Positions 52,130-61,921 of a DNA stretch of 64,000 nt are shown piece by piece. Location: assembly GCA_949879025.1 (NCBI GenBank), contig CATLBO010000002.1, positions 20,636-84,635 of the forward strand. The letters run 5' to 3'. The translations under genes and the position numbers were made by a program. Position 1 is the first letter of the stretch. Every line of letters starts with the position of its first letter. The notes beneath the pieces are model-generated. The model did no database searches and was not told where the DNA came from. It saw only the letters and a list, made by a program, of their open reading frames with translations. Origin of the DNA: an uncultured Hungatella sp. (GTDB lineage: Bacteria; Bacillota; Clostridia; Lachnospirales; Lachnospiraceae).

Positions 52130-53500
52130 TTAAACCTTAACACCCTGATCCAGTATTCTGTTCAATCGTGAAAACAACATAAAAGCTGTAACTGATGCTG
52201 CCAAAATATCACTTACAGGTTCTGCCACAAAAACGCCGAACACCTGATTAGAGAGAACCATAGGCAGAATAAAAATCAGCGGAATCAAAAGTACCAGTTT
52301 TCTGAGACATGCCATAAACAAACTGATTTTAGCCTGTCCCAGAGCCATAAAAGTCTGCTGGCAGGAGATCTGCACTCCTGTGGAAAAGATTCCTGCCATG
52401 TAAATTCTCATAGCCCAAACTGTAAAATCTACCAGAGAAGAATCGCTGCTGAAAATATTTGCAAATACTTTTGGAACCATAAGAAAGAGAATCCACAGTA
52501 AAGTGGCATATCCTGTACATGCCAAAAACTGGCAGGCAAATGTCTGCTTGACCCGTTCCTTTTTGCCGGCTCCGAAATTATAGCTCATAATAGGCTGTCC
52601 CCCCTGGCAGATTCCCTGCAGAGGCAGTGTTACCAGCTGGCTGCAGGAAGAAATGATAGTCATAGCTCCTACAGCCACATCACCTCCAAAGCGGGACAGG
52701 CTGCTGTTAAAGCTGATATTTAAAAGGCTTTCTGTACTAAGCATGACAAAGGTGGAAATTCCCAAAGCCAGACACGGAAAGATAACCCTGAACTCCAGCT
52801 TTAAGTCAGCAAGCGTAAGCCGAAGCATGGTCTTTCTCCCTCTTAAAAAGATCAAAACCCATACGGCGCTGACAGCCTGGCTGATTACCGTAGCAATAGC
52901 GGCTCCCCGAACCCCCATATTTAATCCGAAAATAAGAATAGGGTCCAGGATAATGTTGCACACTGCCCCCATGACTGTGGTCATCATGCTGAATTTAGCA
53001 AACCCCTGGGTAGTAATAAAAGGGTTCATTCCCATAACAATCATAACAAAAACAATTCCCAGAATATAGATGCGGGCATAGGACAAAGCGTAAGGCAATG
53101 TAACATCACTGGCGCCGAAAAGCCTTAGAAGCTGAGGCGCAAAAGTATAAAAAATTACAGTCAGCATCACCGCAAAGATCATAAGCACGCAGAAACAGTT
53201 CCCCATAATCTTCTGGGCATTTGTCTGGTCATTCTTTCCCATAGCAATAGCCGCCCTGGGCGCACCGCCGGAACCGGCCAGCATGGCAAACGCATTAATC
53301 ATCATAAGGATAGGCAGAAACAGTCCGACTCCTGTCAGCGCCGAGGCCCCTGCATCAGGAATATGTCCGATATAAATGCGATCCACAATATTGTACAGCA
53401 TATTGATGAGCTGGGCCACCACTGCTGGTATAGCCAGGTTCAGCATCAATCTGGGAATGCTTCCGCTTCCCATGTCCTGTTTTGCTTTTGACTGTGCCAT
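52130..53500 (-). CDS. MATE family multidrug/cation antiporter
   Basis: A 456-residue, 12-segment MATE protein (NLAIPAVVAQLINMLYNIVDRIYIG, GSGGAPRAAIAMGKNDQ, CQGGQPIMSYNFGAGKKERVKQTF). It is the third MATE gene in the window and of a different subgroup. RBS AAGGAGG. Substrate unknown. Confidence 0.88.
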   Translation of the reverse strand: MAQSKAKQDMGSGSIPRLMLNLAIPAVVAQLINMLYNIVDRIYIGHIPDAGASALTGVGLFLPILMMINAFAMLAGSGGAPRAAIAMGKNDQTNAQKIMGNCFCVLMIFAVMLTVIFYTFAPQLLRLFGASDVTLPYALSYARIYILGIVFVMIVMGMNPFITTQGFAKFSMMTTVMGAVCNIILDPILIFGLNMGVRGAAIATVISQAVSAVWVLIFLRGRKTMLRLTLADLKLEFRVIFPCLALGISTFVMLSTESLLNISFNSSLSRFGGDVAVGAMTIISSCSQLVTLPLQGICQGGQPIMSYNFGAGKKERVKQTFACQFLACTGYATLLWILFLMVPKVFANIFSSDSSLVDFTVWAMRIYMAGIFSTGVQISCQQTFMALGQAKISLFMACLRKLVLLIPLIFILPMVLSNQVFGVFVAEPVSDILAASVTAFMLFSRLNRILDQGVKV

Positions 53501-53760
53501 AAAATGTTTTCCTCCTTAATATTTTAGTACTTATATGTTTTTATGGAAATTAATACAAATATCTGATTACAGTTAATCATATCTCTTCTACCATAATTTT
53601 TCAACTACTAACAGTCAGCCATTTTCCTGATTCCTTTAAATTCTCTTTCTTCCCTCATAGATAATCAAAAACAGCAGCTCTGATTATTCAAAGCCGATGT
53701 TCCTTTTATGATTCTTCTTTTATTCTGCACTAAAAAAATTTATATAGTAGGCGTCCAGTA

Positions 53761-54498
53761 TTATCCATATCCTACATATGCACCTTGCGGATCTGCATAT
53801 CCGGTCTGCCCGTCCATATTAACAATCACCCACTGATGAATATTCTGATTTTCATTTTTGTGCGTCCACGAAAACCCCATAAAATCCAAAACCCGGCCAA
53901 GAGCCCTTGTTTCTCCAGCACAGGAATAACTCTTTGTAACAAATACCCCATATGGAGAACGGTAATCTCCCTCAGCAGTATCCTCATAAGCAGGCTTTAA
54001 ACAATATAAATTAATAAGCTGAGCCGCCTCTGTTACTTTCTTCAAGTCCGTATCATTAGCCGGATTATTGAGAACAATAGATGCCAAAAGCTGAGCATGA
54101 AGATCTGCCTCTGCAGCCTGTTCCTCACTTAATCCTTTATAATAATTATGGCCATTATCACCTGGATTCTCCACTGTAGGAACTGATGGGCTGTAAATAC
54201 CATTTTCATCGAAACGATAATGGCTAATGGTTGTATTAACTGCCATAGAGCCGTCTGTTGTCATATAGTACCACTTTCCCTTATATGGCACCCAGCCTGT
54301 AACCATCCAGCCATTTTCCTGTAAATAATACCATTTTCCCTGATCCTGAATCCACCCTGTTGCTTTGGAACCATCATCTTTCAGATAAACTGATTCCTCT
54401 CCCTCCTTTGACCATCCTGCTGCATAGGCAGGTATTGATGACATTTCGATGCATATAACAGCAGCCAAACACAGTATAACTGTTTTCCTCGATTTCAT
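53761..54498 (-). CDS. Secreted protein with cell-wall-binding repeats and a transglutaminase-like domain
   Basis: A signal peptide (cleavage near SIPAYA) is followed by two to three glycine/aromatic repeats of the CW-binding type (GWIQDQGKWYYLQENGWMVTGW). The C-terminal domain has a Cys-His-Asp triad typical of transglutaminase-like proteases (KSYSCAGETRAL, HQWVIVNMDGQTGYADPQ). It could cut or cross-link surface proteins or peptidoglycan. The ATG at 54498 after AGGAGGAAGC is used. It is placed 29 bases after a second secreted gene. Confidence 0.75.
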   Translation of the reverse strand: MKSRKTVILCLAAVICIEMSSIPAYAAGWSKEGEESVYLKDDGSKATGWIQDQGKWYYLQENGWMVTGWVPYKGKWYYMTTDGSMAVNTTISHYRFDENGIYSPSVPTVENPGDNGHNYYKGLSEEQAAEADLHAQLLASIVLNNPANDTDLKKVTEAAQLINLYCLKPAYEDTAEGDYRSPYGVFVTKSYSCAGETRALGRVLDFMGFSWTHKNENQNIHQWVIVNMDGQTGYADPQGAYVGYG

Positions 54499-54527
54499 AT
54501 TGTGCTTCCTCCTAATCGAATTATTTT

Positions 54528-55343
54528 TTAAAGACTTATCCATGCACCGCTCTCATCAAAGAAACCTTCTTGCCTTTCCCAATCAAAATGAGTCAGTACA
54601 GAAATCACGCTGTCTCCCTGAAACACTCCCTCATGAGTACAGGAAAAAATAGAGTAGTCATGTCCATTGTAAGTAAATGTTGCATAATGTCTGTCTTCAA
54701 AAAGAGCAGCGCCTATGGTAATCTTTACTCCAAGTACTTCTTCCAATTGGGCGCAAGTAATCGTATCTGTACCGCTGCAAGTAAAAAATGCAGCAAAAGG
54801 GCCTCGGGCATTAATGCAGTAACTGTCCTTGTTTGTAGCGCTGTCAATATGAAAAACCACACTTGGACAGTTCTCAAATGTATAAAGCTTCGGTTCTCCA
54901 TGGACTCCTATACAAGGTTGAATCGGGCCTAAGGCCTTCACCATGTCTTTTTCATATGCACCTATCTGAACAGAAAGTCCCGTATCTGCAAGAGTAGGGG
55001 CTGCTGCTTTAATTGTAGTGGGATAATAAGGAAACAGCTCCTTCTCACCGCCGTCATATACAATAGGTTTCCCGTCCTTCGTCTTTGCACCGCTTCCATC
55101 CACAGTACTTCCATCCGGCGTAGTCGTATTCATAAGAATATGTCCGGTTTCGTCAAAATAGTAAAGTTTTCCATTAATAATTTCCCATGTATTATTAGGA
55201 GTAGTTCCGTCCCTGTTTACAAATGTCCATCCTGAAGAATCATTAATCCATGTTCCTCCTGAAGGTGCAGCCGCCATAGCAGTAAAAGCAGAGACAACAG
55301 TCAGGCATAACGTAAATGCCATGGAAAAAAACATTTTTTTCAT
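54528..55343 (-). CDS. Secreted protein with a cell-wall-binding-like repeat, unknown C-terminal domain
   Basis: The signal peptide ends near FTAMAA. One or two WINDSSGWTFVNRDGT / NGKLYYFDETGHI repeats resemble choline/cell-wall-binding modules. The remaining 190 residues show no family I recognise. They contain five cysteines and end with FFDESGAWISL, which looks like another partial repeat. It is probably co-transcribed with the downstream transglutaminase-like gene. Confidence 0.65.
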   Translation of the reverse strand: MKKMFFSMAFTLCLTVVSAFTAMAAAPSGGTWINDSSGWTFVNRDGTTPNNTWEIINGKLYYFDETGHILMNTTTPDGSTVDGSGAKTKDGKPIVYDGGEKELFPYYPTTIKAAAPTLADTGLSVQIGAYEKDMVKALGPIQPCIGVHGEPKLYTFENCPSVVFHIDSATNKDSYCINARGPFAAFFTCSGTDTITCAQLEEVLGVKITIGAALFEDRHYATFTYNGHDYSIFSCTHEGVFQGDSVISVLTHFDWERQEGFFDESGAWISL

Positions 55344-55417
55344 CTATCTTTCCTCCAATAAAATAATAAACTTTATTTTACCACTAAGTATCAGAATTCT
55401 CAATCCCCGGTCTTCTC

Positions 55418-56281
55418 TTACTTCCCCATCAGTTTCTGATACACATCCCTCCTGCGAATCCCCCTGTCCTTAGCTGCCATCCGCATTGCTTCTTTCTGAT
55501 CCGCCCCTGCATTTTCGTAGTAAGCCACATGCTCTTCTATACTCATTTCATCCCAAGCCTGTTTTTTCTCTTCTTCTTTCTCCTGAAAACTCTTTCCCTC
55601 AATCACCAGAACGCATTCGCCTTTAGGTTCCTCCGACTCATATCTTGCAAGGGCCTCTCTAACTGTAGTCTGTTGCGCTTCCTCATGCTTTTTAGTCAGT
55701 TCCCGGCACAAAGTCATTTTTCTGTCCCCGAGAACCTTCAGGATTTCCTCCAGAGTTCTCACAAGCCGATGAGGTGCCTCATACAAAATAATAGTTCTGG
55801 TTTCCTCCTTCAGTTCCTCCAGAATTCTCTGCTTTTCCTTTTTATCAGAAGGCAAAAAGGCCTCAAAACAAAACCTTCTGGTACTCATTCCGGACAGTGT
55901 CAAAGCCGTGATGCAGGCGGCCGGCCCAGGAAGAGAAGTAACGGGAATCCCCGCCTCATAACACTGCCTTACCAGTTCCTCTCCAGGGTCTGAGATCCCC
56001 GGAGTCCCTGCATCCGTCACAAGGGCCACATGAATCCCTTCTCTCATCTTTCCCACCAGATATCTGGCTTTGTCAATCTTGTTATACTCATGATAACTGG
56101 TCATAGGAGTCTTTATCTCAAAATGATTCAGTAGCTTAATACTATGTCTGGTATCTTCCGCTGCAATCAAATCCACTTCCTTTAATGTCCGAACAACACG
56201 AAAGGAAATATCTTCCAGGTTCCCAATAGGGGTTGCACACAAATACAACATTCCAATCCCATTATCCTGCTCCACTGCCAT
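55418..56281 (-). CDS. rsmI: 16S rRNA (cytidine1402-2'-O)-methyltransferase RsmI
   Basis: A 287-residue tetrapyrrole-methylase-fold protein with LYLCATPIGNLEDIS, AAEDTRHS, VTDAGTPGISDPGEELV and GPAACITALTLSG. It modifies the ribosomal P site. Start could be the ATG at 56281 or an internal ATG at 56251. It belongs to a housekeeping operon with trmN and ricT. Confidence 0.93.
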   Translation of the reverse strand: MAVEQDNGIGMLYLCATPIGNLEDISFRVVRTLKEVDLIAAEDTRHSIKLLNHFEIKTPMTSYHEYNKIDKARYLVGKMREGIHVALVTDAGTPGISDPGEELVRQCYEAGIPVTSLPGPAACITALTLSGMSTRRFCFEAFLPSDKKEKQRILEELKEETRTIILYEAPHRLVRTLEEILKVLGDRKMTLCRELTKKHEEAQQTTVREALARYESEEPKGECVLVIEGKSFQEKEEEKKQAWDEMSIEEHVAYYENAGADQKEAMRMAAKDRGIRRRDVYQKLMGK

Positions 56282-56298
56282 CTCCCTTCCCCCTGTTC

Positions 56299-57069
56299 CT
56301 AATACCCGTAAACCTCATAAATTTCATCTGTGTAAACTCCAATATCCCTGTACACCACCAAAGGAGGCTCCACCTTAATCATAGATTTCCCGCCTCTGAC
56401 AGCCTCAATCAGCACCATATTGGCATCCTTATCTGCAAAAGGATGCACCATTTTCATCCGTTTCGGCTCCAGCTTATACTTAACCAGCATAGAAATTATC
56501 TCAATCAGCCGATGGGGGCGATGCACCATAAAAAACCGTCCTCCCGGCTTCAATATCCCAGCTCCTTCTCTCACCACATCTTCCAGAGTGCACAACACCT
56601 CATGCCTGGCAATTGCTTTTGGAAGTTGTGGATTCTTAAGTCCATGGGCATCATTCATATAAGGAGGATTGCAGGTAACCACATCGAACACAGCCAACCC
56701 GAACAACTCCCTGGATTTACAGATATCCCCTCTCACGATCTGAATCTTTTCCTCCAAGCCATTGAGTCTTACGCTTCTGGCCGCCATCTCCGCCATCTCA
56801 TCCTGAATCTCAAGCCCTGTATAATGTTCTCCTTCATATTTTGCCTCAAGCAAAATCGGAATAATACCCGTCCCGGTTCCCAAATCGATGACCCGCTCAC
56901 CAGGCCTTACCTGGGCAAACCCAGACAAAAGCACTGCATCCATCCCAAAACAAAATTTATCTCTGTTTTGAATAATTCGATACCCATTTCTCTGAAGGTC
57001 ATCAATCCGTTCGTTTTCCTTTAATTCGATAGATACCTGTCCTGCTCTTTCACCCTGTATTTTTTCCAT
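56299..57069 (-). CDS. tRNA1(Val) adenine-N6 methyltransferase family protein (TrmN6/YfiC)
   Basis: A class I SAM methyltransferase of 256 residues: VIDLGTGTGIIPILL and the adenine-N6 motif NPPYMN. It is found in this order with rsmI and ricT in many Firmicutes. Exact tRNA target is inferred from the family. Confidence 0.87.
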   Translation of the reverse strand: MEKIQGERAGQVSIELKENERIDDLQRNGYRIIQNRDKFCFGMDAVLLSGFAQVRPGERVIDLGTGTGIIPILLEAKYEGEHYTGLEIQDEMAEMAARSVRLNGLEEKIQIVRGDICKSRELFGLAVFDVVTCNPPYMNDAHGLKNPQLPKAIARHEVLCTLEDVVREGAGILKPGGRFFMVHRPHRLIEIISMLVKYKLEPKRMKMVHPFADKDANMVLIEAVRGGKSMIKVEPPLVVYRDIGVYTDEIYEVYGY

Positions 57070-57093
57070 TAAACTAACCTGCTTGCTGAAAAA

Positions 57094-58005
57094 TCATCCT
57101 TCACCTAACTTAGACTTCCTGTCCCGCTTCTCCAAAGCTTCCAGCTTCTTCAATTCATCATCCTGAACATGAACCTTCTCTTTTTTCTTTCTTGGCTTAA
57201 ATCGAAGCTGTTCTACCTTATACTCCCGAATCTCTTTCTCATCCTTTTCAACCGTCACCACAACTTTAACTAACTGCCGCAGCACATTAACACTGTGAAC
57301 CTCCCCCCGGAGATTATCATCTGTAGTCACATAATCTCCAATCCCCGGAAGCTTGCTGTTCAAATACTCATACGTCTCCTCCTCATTTTTCAGACAGCAC
57401 ATCAGCCGTCCGCACACTCCGGAAATCTTAGTAGGATTCAGAGAAAGATTCTGTTCCTTAGCCATCTTAATAGACACCGGAATAAACTCTGACAAATAAG
57501 AATGGCAGCACAAGGGCCGTCCGCAGATTCCCACTCCTCCCAGAATCTTTGTCTCATCCCGCACACCTACCTGCCGCAGTTCAATCCTTGTTTTAAATAC
57601 TGCTGCCAGATCCTTCACCAGCTCTCTAAAATCAATCCTCCCATCTGCCGTAAAGTAAAACAAAATCTTGTTATTGTCAAACGTGTACTCCACGTCAATA
57701 AGTTTCATCTCCAGCTCATGTTTCCTGATCTTTTCCAGGCAGATTTTAAACGCTTCCTTTTCCTTTCTTTTGTTTGAAGCTTCAATCTCCTCATCCTCTT
57801 TAGAAGCCATACGGATAACTGACTTCAGCGGCTGAATCACTTTGGACTCCTCCACCTCTCTGCATCCCAGAACCACATATCCATACTCAATCCCTCTGGC
57901 CGTCTCCACAATCACATGCTCTCCAGCCTCAATTTCATATTTCCCAGGGGCAAAATAATATATTTTTCCCGCATTCCTGAATCTGACTCCAATCACTTCT
58001 ATCAT
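57094..58005 (-). CDS. ricT: PSP1-domain regulatory protein (RicT/YaaT type)
   Basis: A protein of about 303 residues with the PSP1 domain (RELVKDLAAVFKTRIELRQVGVRDETK) and conserved cysteines (GICGRPLCCHSY, SGVCGRLMCCLKNE). In Bacillus it belongs to the [4Fe-4S] RicAFT complex, which affects mRNA processing and development. The charged tail is rich in Lys/Glu. The ATG at 58005 is used instead of the track's TTG. Confidence 0.9.
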   Translation of the reverse strand: MIEVIGVRFRNAGKIYYFAPGKYEIEAGEHVIVETARGIEYGYVVLGCREVEESKVIQPLKSVIRMASKEDEEIEASNKRKEKEAFKICLEKIRKHELEMKLIDVEYTFDNNKILFYFTADGRIDFRELVKDLAAVFKTRIELRQVGVRDETKILGGVGICGRPLCCHSYLSEFIPVSIKMAKEQNLSLNPTKISGVCGRLMCCLKNEEETYEYLNSKLPGIGDYVTTDDNLRGEVHSVNVLRQLVKVVVTVEKDEKEIREYKVEQLRFKPRKKKEKVHVQDDELKKLEALEKRDRKSKLGEG

Positions 58006-58041
58006 TCTGATTTTAATTCCTCTCTTCTCTTTCAACAAAAA

Positions 58042-59031
58042 CTAATTTTCCTTCATTGCCAAAAACATCAGTTCTAATGCAAGTTCCATATTCACATTAG
58101 CCTCCAGCCGTACCTTTGCCTTGTCAATAGCCTGCAAAATATTTTCAAAGCCATCATAGCCTGTCTTCTGGCTCAACTCATTGATAGCGCTGTATTCATC
58201 CTTAAAAATCAGCAAATTGGCATCCTTAGTCACTTTAAACATCAACACATCACGGTACCATATCTGCATAAAATCCAGACACTCAAAAAGATCCGCATCC
58301 TCTTCCTTCATTCTTTTAATGTAACTTAACAACATGGAAATATCCATATCCCGAATATTTTTCAGCAGATACAAAAGCTCATCATACAAATGCTGAAAAT
58401 CCTCTGACTCGGCAATCTTCTTAGCCCTTCCCAGATTTCCTCTGGCAAATGCCGCATAAACATCTGCCTTGATTTCCGGAACTTCCATATTATCCGTCAG
58501 AAAATCCCGAATTACAGAATCCCTTAAAGGTTTCAATTTCAGCTGAACGCACCTGGAAAGAATAGTAGGCAAAAATCCGTCCGGGTTACTTGTAATAAGA
58601 ATCATTACTGCATATTTGGGTGGCTCCTCTATGGTCTTAAGCAAAGCATTTTGAGCCTGGACAGTCATTTTTTCTGCCTCATCCACAATATAAATTTTAT
58701 AATTCCCGCTGTAAGGCCGAATCATAATGGTATTATTAATCTGTATCCTGATATCATCCACACCTATGCTTGCAGGCTTTTCATGAGTAACATAAATCAA
58801 ATCCGGATGATTGCCTGACAACACCTGTTTACAGCCGTGACAGGACAAACACGGATTCGTACCATGCTTCTCACACAAAAGAGTCAGCGCAAATGCATCT
58901 GCCAGAGACTTCCGGCCCGTCCCTGCCTCCCCTGATAAAATATAGGCATGAGACACTTTATTGTTCTCAACCGCTTTCTTAAAATGAATCTTTATATGAT
59001 CCTGGCCCTGTATATCCTGAAAGCCTGGCAT
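58042..59031 (-). CDS. holB: DNA polymerase III delta' subunit (HolB)
   Basis: A 329-residue AAA+ clamp-loader protein with GEAGTGRKS, the four-cysteine zinc site CEKHGTNPCLSCHGC, IVDEAEKM and NALLKTIEEPP. It loads the sliding clamp. It is followed by ricT as in other Firmicutes. Confidence 0.92.
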   Translation of the reverse strand: MPGFQDIQGQDHIKIHFKKAVENNKVSHAYILSGEAGTGRKSLADAFALTLLCEKHGTNPCLSCHGCKQVLSGNHPDLIYVTHEKPASIGVDDIRIQINNTIMIRPYSGNYKIYIVDEAEKMTVQAQNALLKTIEEPPKYAVMILITSNPDGFLPTILSRCVQLKLKPLRDSVIRDFLTDNMEVPEIKADVYAAFARGNLGRAKKIAESEDFQHLYDELLYLLKNIRDMDISMLLSYIKRMKEEDADLFECLDFMQIWYRDVLMFKVTKDANLLIFKDEYSAINELSQKTGYDGFENILQAIDKAKVRLEANVNMELALELMFLAMKEN

Positions 59032-59241
59032 GGCAATTTCCTCCGTTTTTCATTTTGTGCTGCACAGCTTGCCGTATTGCATCCATCAGATACTGATTTT
59101 TATCGTACCTTGTTGATAGTTTCCATGCTGCGGACAAGTGATACGTCTCTTAATTATATCATGAAACCTTTTCAATTCAAATACCTTATATTTCCTCTAT
59201 CAAACAATATAAAATCATTCATCAAAATTGTAGATGATTTT

Positions 59242-59946
59242 TTATGGATTATGAGGAACCATCAACTGCCATTTCTCCAAAATTGCCTTCTGAATCCTGT
59301 CGTGAATCACCTCAACAGACTCCATGTCTCCCTTATCATCACAGCATTGTATATTCCTCCATCCATACTTCTTCCCGACAAAAATGCTGTTCTCATAAGA
59401 TCTTACTAAAAAATCCTTGTTGCTCTCATGAATATCTTTTTCCGATTTATGAGTAATCTTATTTTCTCTGTCTTTCATCAGCCGAAATGCAGTTTCAGGT
59501 AAAACATCTAGAAAAAAAACCAAATCAGGAACTGGAAGTCCGCCTTTTACAAACTCAAAATCATACTCCCAGTCTAAAAATGCCTCCTTTTCCTCCAAAG
59601 AATTTAGTTTTGAAGTTTGATGCAGCATATTGCTGGTTACATATCGATCGCAGATTACGACTGCATCCTCTGAGGACTCGTAAAAGTTCTTCCAATTTTT
59701 AAGATAAGAGGCAAAACGGTCCACTGCAAAGAAGGAAGCCGTTACATAAGCATTGACGCCATAAGGATCATGGCCAAACTCACTTCCCAAATACATTTTC
59801 ACCAAAGAGGACGATGGGCTGTCATAATCAGGATAAGAAACCATCCTTACCTTTCTCCCCTGTCCTTTTAAAAAATCAAAAAGAAGCTTCGTCTGAGTAG
59901 CCTTCCCACTTCCGTCACTTCCCTCAATCACAATTAATTTACCCAT
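59242..59946 (-). CDS. Thymidylate kinase-like nucleotide kinase
   Basis: A P-loop kinase with IEGSDGSGKATQTK, CDRYVTSNMLHQ and a DLVFFLDVLPETA strand. At 234 residues it is longer than usual Tmk (about 205-215) and has an atypical Ala in the P loop. It is in the place of tmk near holB, so dTMP kinase is the best guess. A 210-base gap before holB shows nothing notable. Confidence 0.83.
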   Translation of the reverse strand: MGKLIVIEGSDGSGKATQTKLLFDFLKGQGRKVRMVSYPDYDSPSSSLVKMYLGSEFGHDPYGVNAYVTASFFAVDRFASYLKNWKNFYESSEDAVVICDRYVTSNMLHQTSKLNSLEEKEAFLDWEYDFEFVKGGLPVPDLVFFLDVLPETAFRLMKDRENKITHKSEKDIHESNKDFLVRSYENSIFVGKKYGWRNIQCCDDKGDMESVEVIHDRIQKAILEKWQLMVPHNP

Positions 59947-61417
59947 TTCTGACTACCTCCATTATTCTGTTTTTTCTGTCCTTTAATCCTTGCACCGGAA
60001 GCCCCAGCCGCCTGTACTGTAAAATCTCTTCCAAAACCTTTTTAGTAATCCTCTCCCCCGGAACCACTACCGGAATCCCTGGCGGATACAGATACACAAA
60101 TTCCCCGCTAATTTTTCCCTCACATTCCTCCAGCACAGCCTGTTCCTTTTCCCCCTCCCATGCCTCATAAACTGTCATCACCTGTTCTAACTCCAATTCC
60201 CACCTTTTCTCACAATCGCCGCTCCCCTGTCCTGCATCATCATCCTCATTTCCAACCAATCCTGCATCAATCTCCATCAGTCCGTCTCTAAGCCTTCTAA
60301 GCCCCTCCTTTGTATCCATTACCGTAGTAATAGCCGTCACATAATCTTCTGTACACATTTCCAGTTCAAGGCCATATTTTAGCCGCAGTTTTTCACATAG
60401 ATGTACTCCGCTTATATTTGTCCCTCTTACAGAGACAATGATTTTAGAAATATCCAAATCATAAATATCCCTGGTTCCCACTACATTTTTCCCAAGAAGC
60501 CGCAAATGCCTCATCCCTTTAAGTTCCTGCCGTATAGTAACCAGTTCCCTGGAAAATTCCTTCATTCTTTCCCTTCCATCCCCTTCCATCCACCTTATAC
60601 CTTGTTCAATCCCCGCCATTAAAATGTAAGAAGGGCTGCTGCTCTGATAAATCTGAAGAAACCTCTCAATCCTTTCCCTGTCCACGTACCCTGATCTTAT
60701 ATGGAGAATTGCTGACTGGGTAAAACAAGGCAATGTCTTGTGAACGCTCTGAATCACCACATCCGCTCCCAAATCCAAGGCAGACACTGGAAACACATCG
60801 CTGTACCTAAAATGTGCTCCATGGGCCTCATCCACGATCAGGGGAATCCCATGTGTGTGACATATCTTTCCAATAGCTCCAATATCCGATACAATTCCGT
60901 CATAAGTAGGAGAAACAACAAATACAGCCGAAATATCCTGAAACCTTTTCAACATTTTCTCAATCTTGCAAGGACTTAATCCACATTGCACCCCATATTC
61001 CCCCATAAATTGTGGATAAACATACCTTGATTTCATTTGATTGAGGAAAACCCCATGATAAACTGCTTTATGACAATTCCGGCTCATAAGAATTGCACCG
61101 GATTTTCCTGCAATGCTGCTTACTGCACTTAAAATTCCGCTGCTGCTTCCATTTACAAGATAATATGTTTTATCTGCTCCATACACAGAAGCCGCCCATT
61201 CCATAGAATCTCTGATAATTCCTTCAGCATGATGGAGATTGTCAAATCCTTCTATTTCTGTGATATCCAAAGCATAAGGGTTAGGGAAATGAACCGCCGG
61301 CCCGACAGATAATTGTCTCTTATGGCCAGGCATATGAAAAGGATAGAAATTCTTACAACTATATTTCTTTAATTCTTCATACAAATGGGGCTCTTGGTTC
61401 CATTTACTCTTATTCAT
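59939..61417 (-). CDS. Orn/Lys/Arg decarboxylase family protein
   Basis: A 492-residue PLP fold-I enzyme with YPFHMPGHKR, VDEAHGAHF and the lysine in VIQSVHKTLPC. It resembles the YaaO/SpeA-like proteins near tmk and holB in Firmicutes. Substrate cannot be fixed. It overlaps the kinase gene by eight bases. Confidence 0.88.
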   Translation of the reverse strand: MNKSKWNQEPHLYEELKKYSCKNFYPFHMPGHKRQLSVGPAVHFPNPYALDITEIEGFDNLHHAEGIIRDSMEWAASVYGADKTYYLVNGSSSGILSAVSSIAGKSGAILMSRNCHKAVYHGVFLNQMKSRYVYPQFMGEYGVQCGLSPCKIEKMLKRFQDISAVFVVSPTYDGIVSDIGAIGKICHTHGIPLIVDEAHGAHFRYSDVFPVSALDLGADVVIQSVHKTLPCFTQSAILHIRSGYVDRERIERFLQIYQSSSPSYILMAGIEQGIRWMEGDGRERMKEFSRELVTIRQELKGMRHLRLLGKNVVGTRDIYDLDISKIIVSVRGTNISGVHLCEKLRLKYGLELEMCTEDYVTAITTVMDTKEGLRRLRDGLMEIDAGLVGNEDDDAGQGSGDCEKRWELELEQVMTVYEAWEGEKEQAVLEECEGKISGEFVYLYPPGIPVVVPGERITKKVLEEILQYRRLGLPVQGLKDRKNRIMEVVRNG

Positions 61418-61533
61418 TAAAATATTCCTCTTTATTTTTTAGCAGAAATTTTCTCTTTATTCTATTTTGAGATCATCAGGTATAAACAGTAACATTTTAA
61501 CACACAACCATTTATACGGTCAAAAAATTTATA

Positions 61534-61562
61534 TTTACAATCTTTTATTATTTTTCTATAAT
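61534..61562 (+). promoter_or_regulatory. Promoter of the small conserved gene
   Basis: TTTACA (61534-61539), 17 bases, TATAAT (61557-61562), about 40 bases before the start codon. Confidence 0.7.
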
Positions 61563-61602
61563 AATACAAATGAATAAATTACCTTTATAGAGGGAGCCTT
61601 TT

Positions 61603-61833
61603 ATGAGAGAAATTGAATTTAAAATGGAACGGCCCGGATTGGTGGAAGCCGGACAGACTGTAGAAATCACAGAACATGAAGCTCTCAGCGGATGCAGTTA
61701 TATTATTGAACCTGCAGTCGCCATGTCAGCCTGCTATAAAGGCCGTGACCGTTTAAAGTCTGATCATGGCGTTGTCAAAGAAATAAAGCACAATGACCGG
61801 GGTTATTATGTGATTGTAAATTTTGATGAATAA
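61603..61833 (+). CDS. Small conserved hypothetical protein
   Basis: A 76-residue soluble protein (ALSGCSYIIEPAVAMSACYKGRDRL...). It has a good promoter and a GAGGGAG ribosome site. The composition looks coding and a beta-rich fold seems likely. No family or function was recognised. Confidence 0.7.
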   Translation: MREIEFKMERPGLVEAGQTVEITEHEALSGCSYIIEPAVAMSACYKGRDRLKSDHGVVKEIKHNDRGYYVIVNFDE

Positions 61834-61921
61834 CGTTAACAGCCCGATTATGGCCGGAACTGTTACATATACAGAATTTACATACTATTTGTCATCAGTA
61901 TACAGAAAGGAACATTATTCT

